5,468 bases of DNA from Candidatus Kuenenia stuttgartensis (GTDB lineage Bacteria; Planctomycetota; UBA1135; UBA2386): positions 1-5,468 of the forward strand of contig CAMAUH010000311.1 of assembly GCA_945861365.1 (NCBI GenBank), written 5' to 3'. The notes beneath the pieces were generated by a model. The model was not told where the DNA came from. It did no database searches and worked only from the letters and a program-made list of their open reading frames with translations. Positions 1 through 5,468 of the stretch are shown here, piece after piece. The translations under genes and the position numbers were made by a program. Position 1 is the stretch's first letter. Each line of letters starts with the position of its first letter.

Positions 1-2610
1 ACGCGCGAACAGTGGCGGCCGGCATGGGCCGCGTTCCTGGCCAAGGGGCGCGACGAAGGCCGCACGCTGCTGCGCGACCGCAGCGGCCGGGAAGGGGTCT
101 TCGACTACCGCGCCGTCGCCAACATCCAGCCCGGCCTGCATCTGTCGACCCTGCGCGACGTCACGGAGCTGACCCGCACGACCGCTTCGCTGATCGAGCG
201 TGAGCAGCAGTTCCGGTTGCTCGCCGACCACGTGCCCGACCCGACGTTCGTGATCGGCCTCGAAGGCGCGGAGACGGGGTGCATCCTCTACATGAACCAC
301 GCCGCCGAGGAGACCTATGGCTACCGGCGCGAGGAACTGCTCGGACGCTCGCTGATCGAGGTGCTCGACACCAGCTCGACCGCAGCGCACGCCGAGGGGC
401 GGCTGGTGGCGCTGCGCGCCGGCAAGACCATCACCTTCGAGGGCCACCATCGGCGCAGGGACGGCACCGAGCTGGCGATCGAAGCCCGCGCGCGCCGGAT
501 CACATGGGAAGGCCGGCCTGCGGTGCTGGCGATCGACCGCGTCATCACCGCGCAGCAGGCCGCCGCGGCGGCGGAGCAGGCGCGCTCGGCACATGCCGTC
601 GAACAGCAGCTGCTGCTGGAGTGGCTGGTGCGCACGCACATCACCCGCGACACCTTCGGCCCGATCGTGCGCACGCTGACCGAACGGCTCGCGGCGCTGT
701 TCGACTGCGAGCGGGTATCGCTGTGGCTGTTCGAGTCGGCGAACCGCGACCTGCGCTGCATCGACCTGCATCGCCGCACGCAAAACAGCCACGAAGCGGG
801 CGATCTGATGCCCGGTTCGCTGTATTCGGCCGAGTACGAACAGCTGTCGCGGTCGCGCTACGTCGACGCGAGCGATCCGTACGGCGACCCGCGCACCGCC
901 GGCTACATCGAGACCTATCTGCGCCCGAACGGCATCACGTCGATGCTGGACGCCGCGATCCTGTTCAGCGGCCGGGGCTACGGCACCTTGTGCCTCGAGC
1001 ACGTCGGCAAGGCCCACACGTGGCGCCACGACGAGATCGAGTTCGCGTGCACCATCGCCAGCCAGCTCGCCGTCGCCATCGAGTCGGAGGCCCGCGCCGC
1101 GGCCGAGGCGAGCGCGCGCGAACGCGAGCAGTTCCTGACCGCCATCCTCGATGGCAGCCCGATCGGCATCCAGATCTTCGGCCCGGACGGCACCTCCCGC
1201 CGCTGCAACGCCGCCCAGCACCGCCTGCTCGGCATCGAGCCCGGTGCCACGTTCGACGTGCTCACCGACCCGGTCGCCGCCAGCACCGGTGCGACGGCGG
1301 CGTTCCTGCGCTGCCGCTCCGGCGAACCCGTCGAGCTCGAGCGCCGCAAGGTGGAAGGTGCGGCGAACGGCTCGCTGCAGCGCGATCTCGACCAGTTGTT
1401 CTTCCCGGTCGCCGACCACACCGGCGCGATCACGGCCGTCGTGCAGTTCACGTGGGACGTCGGCGATCGCGTCGAGGCCGAGCGCATGCGGCTGCAGTTC
1501 GAGGCCAAGCTGCGCGAGTCGCAGAAGCTGGAGGCCGTCGGGCTGCTGGCCGGCGGCGTCGCGCACGACTTCAACAACATCCTGACCGCGGTGCTCGGCT
1601 TCGCCGGCGTGCTGCGCGACACGCTGGGCGCCACCGACCCGAACCGCGACCTGGTCGAGCAGATCCTGAAGGCCGCCGAACGCGGCGCCGGGCTGACGCG
1701 CCAGCTGTTGGCCTTCGGCCGCAAGCAGGTCGTGCGCACCGAGGTGTTCGATCCGGCGACCAACCTGCTGGAACTCGAGCCGATGCTGCGGCGTCTGCTG
1801 GAGGCGAACATGCGGTTCGTGGTCGATGCACCGGCGTCGGGCTGCATCCAGGCCGACCGGGGCCAGTTCGAGCAGGTGCTGCTGAACCTGGTCATCAACG
1901 CCCGCGATGCGATGCCCGACGGCGGCGACCTGCGCGTCGAGATCCGCGCCGAACGTTCCCCACAGCACGCCCCGATCGTTTGCGTGCGGGTCAGCGACAC
2001 CGGCGTCGGCATGACTCCCGACGTCAAGGCGAAGCTGTTCGAGCCGTTCTTCACCACCAAGGAGAAGGGCAAGGGCACCGGCCTCGGCCTCGCGACCGTC
2101 TACGGCATCGTCACCCAATCGGGCGGCGCGATCCGCGTCGACAGCGCGCCCGGCGCCGGCGCGACGTTCGAGCTGCGCTGGCCGTGCGTGCTGCCGCCGG
2201 ACCCGACCAGCTCGCCGGCCGCGGCTGCGCACACCCGTCCGCGGCGAGGCCGCCGCATCCTGCTGGTCGAGGATGACGGACCCAACCGCCAGCTGGCGGC
2301 GCGCATCCTGCGTACGGCGGGGCACGAGGTCCTGGTCGCCGCCAGCGGCGAAGAAGCACTCGCCATCGCCGCCGCCGATCCGGCGATCGACATGCTGGTG
2401 ACGGACGTGGTGATGCCGGGCATCAGCGGCAAGGTGCTGGCCCAGCGCCTGCTCGCGGCGCGCCCCGCGCTGCGCGTGCTGTTCGTCAGCGGCTACCTCG
2501 CCGACGAAGCGATGCGGCTCGACCGCGATGGCGCCCACGTGGAGCTGCTGCAGAAGCCCTACTCGAGCAGCGAACTCGCCGGCGCCGTCGCACGCATCCT
2601 GAACGACTGA
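1..2610 (+). CDS. Hybrid sensor histidine kinase, PAS-PAS-GAF-PAS-HisKA-HATPase_c-REC (5' partial)
   Basis: This signalling kinase autophosphorylates a histidine and passes the phosphate to its own receiver domain. The frame is open from base 1, so the start lies outside the window; 869 residues are visible. The TTG at 217 falls inside a PAS linker and is not the start. Domains by visible residue: the tail of a PAS domain (1-55, ending in PGLHLSTLRDVTEL), a full PAS (about 66-185), a GAF (about 201-362), a third PAS (about 374-487), HisKA (about 504-578) with phospho-acceptor His522 in AHDFNN, HATPase_c (about 619-730) with N-box Asn633 (NARDAM), G1 DTGVGM at 666, FEPFFTTK and G2 GTGLGL at 692-697, then REC (about 751-869) with acidic EDD 757-759, phospho-Asp802 (TDVVMPG), Ser830 and Lys852 (QKP). 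All catalytic residues are intact. No transmembrane segment is visible, so the seen part is probably cytosolic. The receiver is C-terminal with no HPt or DNA-binding output, so signal probably leaves through a separate partner. The ligands cannot be read from the sequence. Confidence 0.96.
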   Translation, partial: TREQWRPAWAAFLAKGRDEGRTLLRDRSGREGVFDYRAVANIQPGLHLSTLRDVTELTRTTASLIEREQQFRLLADHVPDPTFVIGLEGAETGCILYMNHAAEETYGYRREELLGRSLIEVLDTSSTAAHAEGRLVALRAGKTITFEGHHRRRDGTELAIEARARRITWEGRPAVLAIDRVITAQQAAAAAEQARSAHAVEQQLLLEWLVRTHITRDTFGPIVRTLTERLAALFDCERVSLWLFESANRDLRCIDLHRRTQNSHEAGDLMPGSLYSAEYEQLSRSRYVDASDPYGDPRTAGYIETYLRPNGITSMLDAAILFSGRGYGTLCLEHVGKAHTWRHDEIEFACTIASQLAVAIESEARAAAEASAREREQFLTAILDGSPIGIQIFGPDGTSRRCNAAQHRLLGIEPGATFDVLTDPVAASTGATAAFLRCRSGEPVELERRKVEGAANGSLQRDLDQLFFPVADHTGAITAVVQFTWDVGDRVEAERMRLQFEAKLRESQKLEAVGLLAGGVAHDFNNILTAVLGFAGVLRDTLGATDPNRDLVEQILKAAERGAGLTRQLLAFGRKQVVRTEVFDPATNLLELEPMLRRLLEANMRFVVDAPASGCIQADRGQFEQVLLNLVINARDAMPDGGDLRVEIRAERSPQHAPIVCVRVSDTGVGMTPDVKAKLFEPFFTTKEKGKGTGLGLATVYGIVTQSGGAIRVDSAPGAGATFELRWPCVLPPDPTSSPAAAAHTRPRRGRRILLVEDDGPNRQLAARILRTAGHEVLVAASGEEALAIAAADPAIDMLVTDVVMPGISGKVLAQRLLAARPALRVLFVSGYLADEAMRLDRDGAHVELLQKPYSSSELAGAVARILND

Positions 2611-2622
2611 GCGGGCGCGCCG

Positions 2623-3198
2623 CTACTCGGGAGCCGGCAGCAGCGGCACCGCTTCGAACACCGTCTCGATCGCTTCGCCGCCGACGACGATCGTGACGAG
2701 GCCTTCGTGCCGCGACAGGTCCCAGCGGTTGTTGCGGTCCAGCTTGCGTTCGAGGGCCTCGAGCAGGGCGGTCGGCACCTTGACCAGCCGGATCTGCTCA
2801 CCCTTGTGCACCTTCTCCTTGGCGCAGCGCTGCTGCAGCATGTCGGGGCGGCGATGGCACCAGACCACCACCCGTTCGGCCAGCTTGGCGGCGCGGTGCA
2901 GGCGATCGGCGGCCGGGGCGCCGATGTCGATCCACTCGATCACACGGCCGTCACCGGTGCGCACCCACAGCGCCGGCTCGTCGGCTTCGGCGAGGCCGCG
3001 GCTGAAGGCGAGGCCTTCCTGGTGCTCGAGCGCGAACGCCAGCACGCGGGTCAGCAGGTAGGCGTTGTCCTCGGACGGATGGCGCGCGACGCGCAGGTCC
3101 AGGTCCTGGTAGACGCCGCGATCGACGTCGGCGAGGCTGATCTCGAAGCGGTGCAGCAAGGGGTTGCGGACGATCCCATGCCGCCGGGGCCCGCACAA
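2623..3198 (-). CDS. yaeQ: YaeQ family protein (PD-(D/E)XK nuclease-like fold)
   Basis: The protein is recognised from family-wide motifs. Numbered from TTG 3198 these are LADVDRG (22-28), LRVARHPSE (35-43), LLTRVLAFALE (48-58), FSRGLAEADEPALWV (65-79), EWIDIGAPAADRLHRAAK (88-105) and a following RVVVWCH strand. Family members are about 180 residues; this reading gives 191. Known YaeQ structures have a PD-(D/E)XK nuclease-like fold, but the cellular role is unsettled; an old proposal that E. coli YaeQ replaces the antiterminator RfaH is not secure. The start is uncertain. After the upstream in-frame stop (3232-3234) there is no ATG or GTG before the domain, only TTG at 3198 and TTG at 3159, the latter giving 178 residues and clipping the first strand. 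An ATG at 3177-3179 is in another frame. The TTG at 3198 has a weak GGTGGT just upstream. The stop is TAG at 2623-2625, and the gene converges on the kinase. The domain is intact apart from the start question. Confidence 0.92.
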   Translation of the reverse strand: MCGPRRHGIVRNPLLHRFEISLADVDRGVYQDLDLRVARHPSEDNAYLLTRVLAFALEHQEGLAFSRGLAEADEPALWVRTGDGRVIEWIDIGAPAADRLHRAAKLAERVVVWCHRRPDMLQQRCAKEKVHKGEQIRLVKVPTALLEALERKLDRNNRWDLSRHEGLVTIVVGGEAIETVFEAVPLLPAPE

Positions 3199-3309
3199 TG
3201 CACCACCGGCCCGCGAACAGGATTCCTGCTGTTACCCGGATGGCCCATGGCGCTATCTGCTGCCGCCGCTTCTCTCTCACTGCATTCCGTCGATCCAACG
3301 GACCCCAAA
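3199..3309. promoter_or_regulatory. Divergent intergenic region between yaeQ and the exported-protein gene
   Basis: These 111 bases separate two divergently read genes, so promoters for both should lie here. The region is less GC-rich than its flanks, with a pyrimidine run near 3268-3281. On the + strand a weak pair can be drawn, TTACCC (3232-3237) and TATCTG (3254-3259) with a 16-base spacer, but neither hexamer is good. No convincing sigma-70 promoter is visible in either direction. Confidence 0.35.
3216..3233. promoter_or_regulatory. Operator-like palindrome CAGGA-T-TCCTG
   Basis: A perfect 5-base-arm palindrome with one central base lies at 3218-3228. It overlaps a second inverted pair, AACAG (3216-3220) and CTGTT (3229-3233). 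It sits in the divergent intergenic region, about 20 bases from the TTG start assigned to yaeQ and about 80 bases from the ATG of the exported protein. It could be a dimeric regulator site, but arms this short arise by chance and no known operator is recognised. Confidence 0.25.
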
Positions 3310-4443
3310 ATGCAGTCAACGATCTCACTGGCCGCCCTCACCCTGCTGGCCAGTCCCCTGCTCGCGCAGGTCAATCCGTTCCTCTTCTATCCCCAGGATC
3401 CGGAACGGCAGACGGTGACGTGCACGTCGTTCGTCGGTCGCCCGGACATGAGCAATGCGGCTGAGGCGCTGATGGAGCTGGACACCCAGCATTTCCGTGG
3501 CATCGGTGATGCGAACGGACTCCCGCGGCTGTTCGGCGTCTACCACTGGCTGGCCGACGAGAAGCTGTCGACGGTCGAGACCTACGGCCTGATCGTCCGC
3601 AACGGCCTCGTCGCGGGCACCGGCCCGGACATGAGCGCGAGCGCCGAGTTCCTGCGCATCAGCGGCCTGACCTCGCCGCCATCCACGAACCCCAACCGCG
3701 GCACGTGGATCATGTACGACGGCTTCGGCATCACCGGCGGATTGGCCCAACCGCTGTTGGCGGCCAGCGACCCCAGCGTGCTGGCGCCGCCCCGCTACTA
3801 CGTCGGCATCACGCTGCCCGCCAACCCGCTGTGGCCGGCGACCGACGGCCACTCGCTGTTCCGCGCCGACCTGCTGAACGCGGGCACCGGTGCCACGCTC
3901 GGTGAGAACCACCGCGCCGGTGCGCCACGGCCGACTTGGGCCGGCCTCGCTGCACCCGGCGTGTCGTTCGCGACGCCATGGAGCTACATCCTCGGCCCGT
4001 TCGTCACGAGCCCCAACCTGCACATCGGCGGCAACGACCCGACCAGCACCCGCCTCGGCGCACCGGGCGCCAACTTCAGCATGAACGGGCTGTGGCCCGA
4101 CATCAGCGGCACGCCGCGGCGCGACGGGCTCGTGATGCGCATCACGGACAACCTGGCGCCGTACGGGGTGGTGTTCCTGGGCGGTTCGGTCGGCTTCCAG
4201 TTTCCGTACTATGAGGGCCTGCTCTACCCGACCCTGATCGGCCACAGCTTCCTGGGCGACAGCAGCACCGCGGTGCCGCTCGGCGTCACGTCGCTGAACA
4301 ACGGCGCGCGCGAAGTCACGATCGCGTTGCCGAACACGCTGTCGCCGACGCTGGTCGGCACCAACTTCGTGTTCCAGTCGATCGTCTGGGACGTCAACAA
4401 CGCCCTCGCCGAATGGACCAACGCGCAGGTGGTGCACCTGTGA
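3310..4443 (+). CDS. Exported protein of unknown function with N-terminal signal peptide
   Basis: I do not recognise a family for this 377-residue protein. The start at ATG 3310 gives a compact signal peptide, MQSTISLAALTLLASPLLA, with likely cleavage before Gln20. The n-region has no Lys or Arg, which is atypical. The in-frame ATG at 3247 adds 21 residues including one Lys but buries the hydrophobic core; no strong ribosome site favours either start. The frame stays open upstream to 2707, but that stretch is antisense to yaeQ and should not be counted. The mature part is rich in Gly, Pro, aromatics and Thr/Ser, has one cysteine (Cys38), no further membrane segment and no visible catalytic motif, which suggests a beta-rich extracytoplasmic protein. 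A PDMS motif recurs at residues 45 and 106. The C-terminus (FVFQSIVWDV, then TNAQVV) resembles the closing strands of large planctomycete-type secreted proteins, by my recollection only. The stop overlaps the start of the next gene. Confidence 0.78.
   Translation: MQSTISLAALTLLASPLLAQVNPFLFYPQDPERQTVTCTSFVGRPDMSNAAEALMELDTQHFRGIGDANGLPRLFGVYHWLADEKLSTVETYGLIVRNGLVAGTGPDMSASAEFLRISGLTSPPSTNPNRGTWIMYDGFGITGGLAQPLLAASDPSVLAPPRYYVGITLPANPLWPATDGHSLFRADLLNAGTGATLGENHRAGAPRPTWAGLAAPGVSFATPWSYILGPFVTSPNLHIGGNDPTSTRLGAPGANFSMNGLWPDISGTPRRDGLVMRITDNLAPYGVVFLGGSVGFQFPYYEGLLYPTLIGHSFLGDSSTAVPLGVTSLNNGAREVTIALPNTLSPTLVGTNFVFQSIVWDVNNALAEWTNAQVVHL
4427..4432 (+). promoter_or_regulatory. Ribosome binding site AGGTGG that decides the start at GTG 4440
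   Basis: AGGTGG is one base from the consensus AGGAGG and lies 7 bases before GTG 4440. It supports that GTG over the in-frame ATG at 4413, which would put nine extra hydrophilic residues before the membrane anchor and has no such site. It is inside the coding sequence of the upstream gene. Confidence 0.5.
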
Positions 4444-4925
4444 TCGTGGAGCTGCGCATCTTCGGCATCGCGGCGGTGCTGGGGCTGTCGGCGACGTGGC
4501 TGATGTACGCCACGTCCAAACAGGCCACCGCGCCGGCTTCCACGACGGCACCGGCGGCAGCGACGACCACAGCACCGCAGGGGCCGGCGCAGCAAGCCAG
4601 CGGCGCAGTGCTGCCGGCGCAGGCCCCGCCGACGAAGACCGCCGAAGACCGTTCCCGCCAGCTCGTGCTGCCCGATGGCAGCACGATGCCGACGCTCAAC
4701 GACGCCATCGATGCGGCACCGCTGAAGCAGTTCTGGGGCGCGTTCCCGTGGAGCCCGATCGTCGGGATCGAACGCAGCGAGGCCGGCCTCGATTGGTACC
4801 GCCACGCCGATGGCTCGTACAGCACGACGCAGATGGTGTGGCGCTCGGACCTCGGTCGCATGGCGGCGATGACGCGCGTCGCGCATCCGGGCCCCACGCC
4901 GACGACGACAGCACCGGCGCGCTGA
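4440..4925 (+). CDS. Small membrane-anchored protein with Ala/Thr/Pro-rich linker, unknown function
   Basis: From GTG 4440 this gives 161 residues. The GTG overlaps the TGA of the upstream gene (GTGA, 4440-4443), an arrangement typical of translational coupling, so the two products are probably made together. Residues about 7-24 (IFGIAAVLGLSATWLMYA) form a single membrane-spanning anchor, followed by TSKQ, which suggests an outside-facing C-terminal part. Residues about 28-68 are a flexible Ala/Thr/Pro/Gln linker. A compact domain follows from about residue 75: LVLPDG, then WGAFPWSPIVG, then DWYRHADGSYSTT (118-130) and MVWRSDLGR (132-140), rich in Trp and Tyr. The tail (PGPTPTTTAPAR) returns to the linker composition. 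I do not recognise the domain. It might be a cell-surface partner for the exported protein encoded before it, but that rests on coupling alone. Confidence 0.7.
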   Translation: MIVELRIFGIAAVLGLSATWLMYATSKQATAPASTTAPAAATTTAPQGPAQQASGAVLPAQAPPTKTAEDRSRQLVLPDGSTMPTLNDAIDAAPLKQFWGAFPWSPIVGIERSEAGLDWYRHADGSYSTTQMVWRSDLGRMAAMTRVAHPGPTPTTTAPAR

Positions 4926-5040
4926 GCCGCCGCAGGCGATCCAGGAACGGCTTGTCGTCGTACCCCTCTTCGCCGAGCAACGACCCGGTGTTCGCGTCGC
5001 ACACGTAGCGGCGATCCTCGCCGCCGTCCGCGCGCCGACC
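4918..5040 (-). pseudogene. Possible minus-strand gene remnant (about 40 codons)
   Basis: Read on the minus strand, in the frame of the GTG at 5002-5004, this stretch gives GGEDRRY, then VCDANTGSLLGEEG, then DDKPFLDRLRRL. It has balanced acidic, basic and hydrophobic content and nearly all codons end in G or C. Beyond 4918 the same frame runs into Ser/Arg/Cys-rich text antisense to the anchored-protein gene, with no stop at the junction. Upstream of about 5040 it becomes low-quality text and meets a TGA at 5164-5166. It therefore has neither a clear start nor an end and may be a leftover of a lost gene. Chance is a real alternative in DNA this GC-rich, and I recognise no family. Confidence 0.3.
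5005..5024 (+). repeat. Hairpin preceded by GTAG (REP-like geometry)
   Basis: GTAG at 5005-5008 runs directly into a perfect 7-base stem: GCGGCGA (5008-5014), loop TCC, TCGCCGC (5018-5024). A GTAG-type tetranucleotide at the foot of an imperfect hairpin is the known layout of REP elements processed by REP-associated tyrosine transposases, and one such gene starts about 145 bases downstream. Only one copy is visible, and the same bases fall in the possible minus-strand coding remnant, so the assignment is tentative. Confidence 0.3.
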
Positions 5041-5074
5041 GGGGACCCCGGCTTCCCCGGTTCCTTGGGACCCC
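5038..5074. repeat. Palindrome CCGGGG-A-CCCCGG with a repeated GGGACCCC
   Basis: A perfect palindrome with 6-base arms occupies 5039-5051. An alternative, longer-looped stem pairs ACCGGGG (5038-5044) with CCCCGGT (5055-5061). GGGACCCC occurs at 5042-5049 and again at 5067-5074. Further inverted pairs follow to the right: CCTTGG (5063-5068) with CCAAGG (5096-5101), enclosing CCAGCTGG (5080-5087). The density of symmetry is higher than in nearby DNA and could be the cis target of the adjacent transposase or the end of an element. Confidence 0.4.
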
Positions 5075-5126
5075 TGTCTCCAGCTGGAAGTGCGACCAAG
5101 GCACCGGTCTGCACCCCCGCAGCCTC

Positions 5127-5154
5127 TTGCATGGGGGCTTCGACATGCTAGAAT
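5127..5154 (+). promoter_or_regulatory. Extended -10 promoter for the Y1 transposase gene
   Basis: TTGCAT (5127-5132) and TAGAAT (5149-5154) are separated by 16 bases, and TGC directly before the -10 makes the extended TGn element. They resemble sigma-70 consensus TTGACA/TATAAT and lie in a locally AT-richer patch. Transcription would begin near 5161, about 8 bases before ATG 5169, leaving almost no leader. CCCCC (5114-5118) and GGGGG (5133-5137) flank the -35 and could pair around it. Confidence 0.5.
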
Positions 5155-5168
5155 ACTGCTTAATCAAG

Positions 5169-5468
5169 ATGGGTCGTTCACGATCGACGAGGAACCGCCA
5201 ACCGCAGCAGCCGGCACTCCCCTTCAAGGCGCAGCACGGCGGCCGCCGCACCGGCGCCGGCCGCAAGCCGAAGGGTGACCGGGCCGGAGTCGCACACACG
5301 TCGCGCGCGCCGCTGGCGGCGCGGTTCCCGACCCACGTGACGGCGAAGCTGCGCGAGAACCTGCCGGCCTTGCGCCGCAAGGACGCCTACGCCGCGCTGC
5401 GTGCGGCATTCGCTCGCGGCTGCGACCGCAATGGCTTCCGGCTGGTGCACTACGCGGTGCTCAACGAC
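5169..5468 (+). CDS. Y1-type (REP-associated-like) tyrosine transposase, N-terminal part (3' partial)
   Basis: The 100 visible residues match the N-terminal pattern of Y1_Tnp/REP-associated tyrosine transposases: a basic leader, LPF (17-19), GGRRTGAGRKPKG (24-36), a HVTAKLR strand (56-62) followed by LPALRRKDAYAALRAAF (65-81), and GFRLVHYAVLND (89-100). In relatives this last strand runs straight into the H-x-H of the HUH nuclease motif, so the window ends just before the catalytic residues and their integrity cannot be judged. Such proteins cut and join single-stranded DNA at hairpins; RAYT-type members are usually single-copy domesticated genes linked to REP palindromes. ATG 5169 is preferred because it lies after the proposed promoter and gives the usual basic N-terminus. 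The in-frame ATG at 5145 (8 codons upstream, GGGGG 7 bases before it) is an alternative that would overlap the promoter. It is transcribed separately from the preceding gene pair. Confidence 0.87.
   Translation, partial: MGRSRSTRNRQPQQPALPFKAQHGGRRTGAGRKPKGDRAGVAHTSRAPLAARFPTHVTAKLRENLPALRRKDAYAALRAAFARGCDRNGFRLVHYAVLND

Larger units (their letters stand above)
4926..5168. other. Non-coding stretch with palindromes and a possible minus-strand gene remnant
   Basis: These 243 bases lie between the anchored protein and the transposase. No + strand frame here reads like protein. The left half gives protein-like text on the minus strand (see the pseudogene entry). The centre (5005-5108) holds several inverted repeats. 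The right end (5127-5168) is strikingly AT-richer than the rest and carries the promoter entered separately. No T-run follows any hairpin, so no classical terminator is called for the upstream gene pair. Confidence 0.6.

Noticed and set aside
978..2078. Long minus-strand open frame opposite the kinase
   Set aside because: It is Ser/Arg-rich with no recognisable domain and is fully antisense to a well-supported gene.
279..2276. 665-codon + strand open frame inside the kinase gene
   Set aside because: The translation is Arg/Ala/Pro/His-rich text typical of a shifted frame in GC-rich DNA, while the overlapping frame carries complete kinase domains.
2611..2623. GCGG-GCGCG-CCGC hairpin between the convergent stop codons as a bidirectional terminator
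   Set aside because: The arms are only four bases and no T-run follows on either strand; in DNA this GC-rich it is expected by chance.
2707..3309. N-terminal extension of the exported protein to position 2707
   Set aside because: It is antisense to the YaeQ coding region, and accepting it would bury a good signal peptide at residue 202.
3325..4575. 416-codon minus-strand open frame opposite the exported protein
   Set aside because: Its Arg/Val/Gln/Ala-rich composition without motifs marks it as an antisense shadow.
4926..5168. tRNA, small RNA, riboswitch or CRISPR repeat in the intergenic stretch
   Set aside because: No cloverleaf, T-loop sequence, regularly spaced direct repeat or known aptamer core was found.
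4394..5380. Minus-strand open frames across the anchored protein and transposase
   Set aside because: They have low-complexity Arg/Ala/Cys-rich text and cross two better-supported + strand genes and a promoter.
5169..5468. A complete insertion sequence with defined ends
   Set aside because: Only the first 100 codons of the transposase are present, and no terminal repeat pair or target-site duplication can be seen inside the window.

Overview
The window is uniformly GC-rich with strong G/C third-position codon use, which opens many long spurious frames. I infer a high-GC environmental bacterium. The exported protein with its -LLASPLLAQ signal peptide, and the GAF/PAS hybrid histidine kinase beside an orphan exported gene pair, would fit Planctomycetota or a deltaproteobacterial-like lineage. 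No rRNA or other marker gene is present, so this is a guess.

Layout: (1) 1-2610, + strand, a hybrid sensor histidine kinase (PAS tail, PAS, GAF, PAS, HisKA, HATPase_c, receiver) whose 5' end lies outside the window. (2) 2623-3198, - strand, a YaeQ-family protein converging on the kinase with 12 bases between the two stop codons. Its domain has no in-frame ATG or GTG start. (3) 3199-3309, a 111-base divergent intergenic region with one small operator-like palindrome. (4) 3310-4443 and 4440-4925, + strand, an exported protein of unknown function followed by a small membrane-anchored protein. They overlap as GTGA, which suggests translational coupling. (5) 4926-5168, a 243-base non-coding stretch with several palindromes, a protein-like minus-strand reading that may be a gene remnant, and a good extended -10 promoter. 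(6) 5169-5468, the N-terminal 100 codons of a Y1-type (REP-associated-like) transposase, cut by the window edge just before its expected HUH motif.

The kinase, yaeQ and the exported pair show no evidence of a common pathway. The only firmly linked genes are the exported/anchored pair. The most interesting area is the right end, where a domesticated-type Y1 transposase sits next to palindromic DNA of the sort such enzymes recognise, and next to a possible decayed gene. I found no tRNA, rRNA, CRISPR array or complete insertion sequence.
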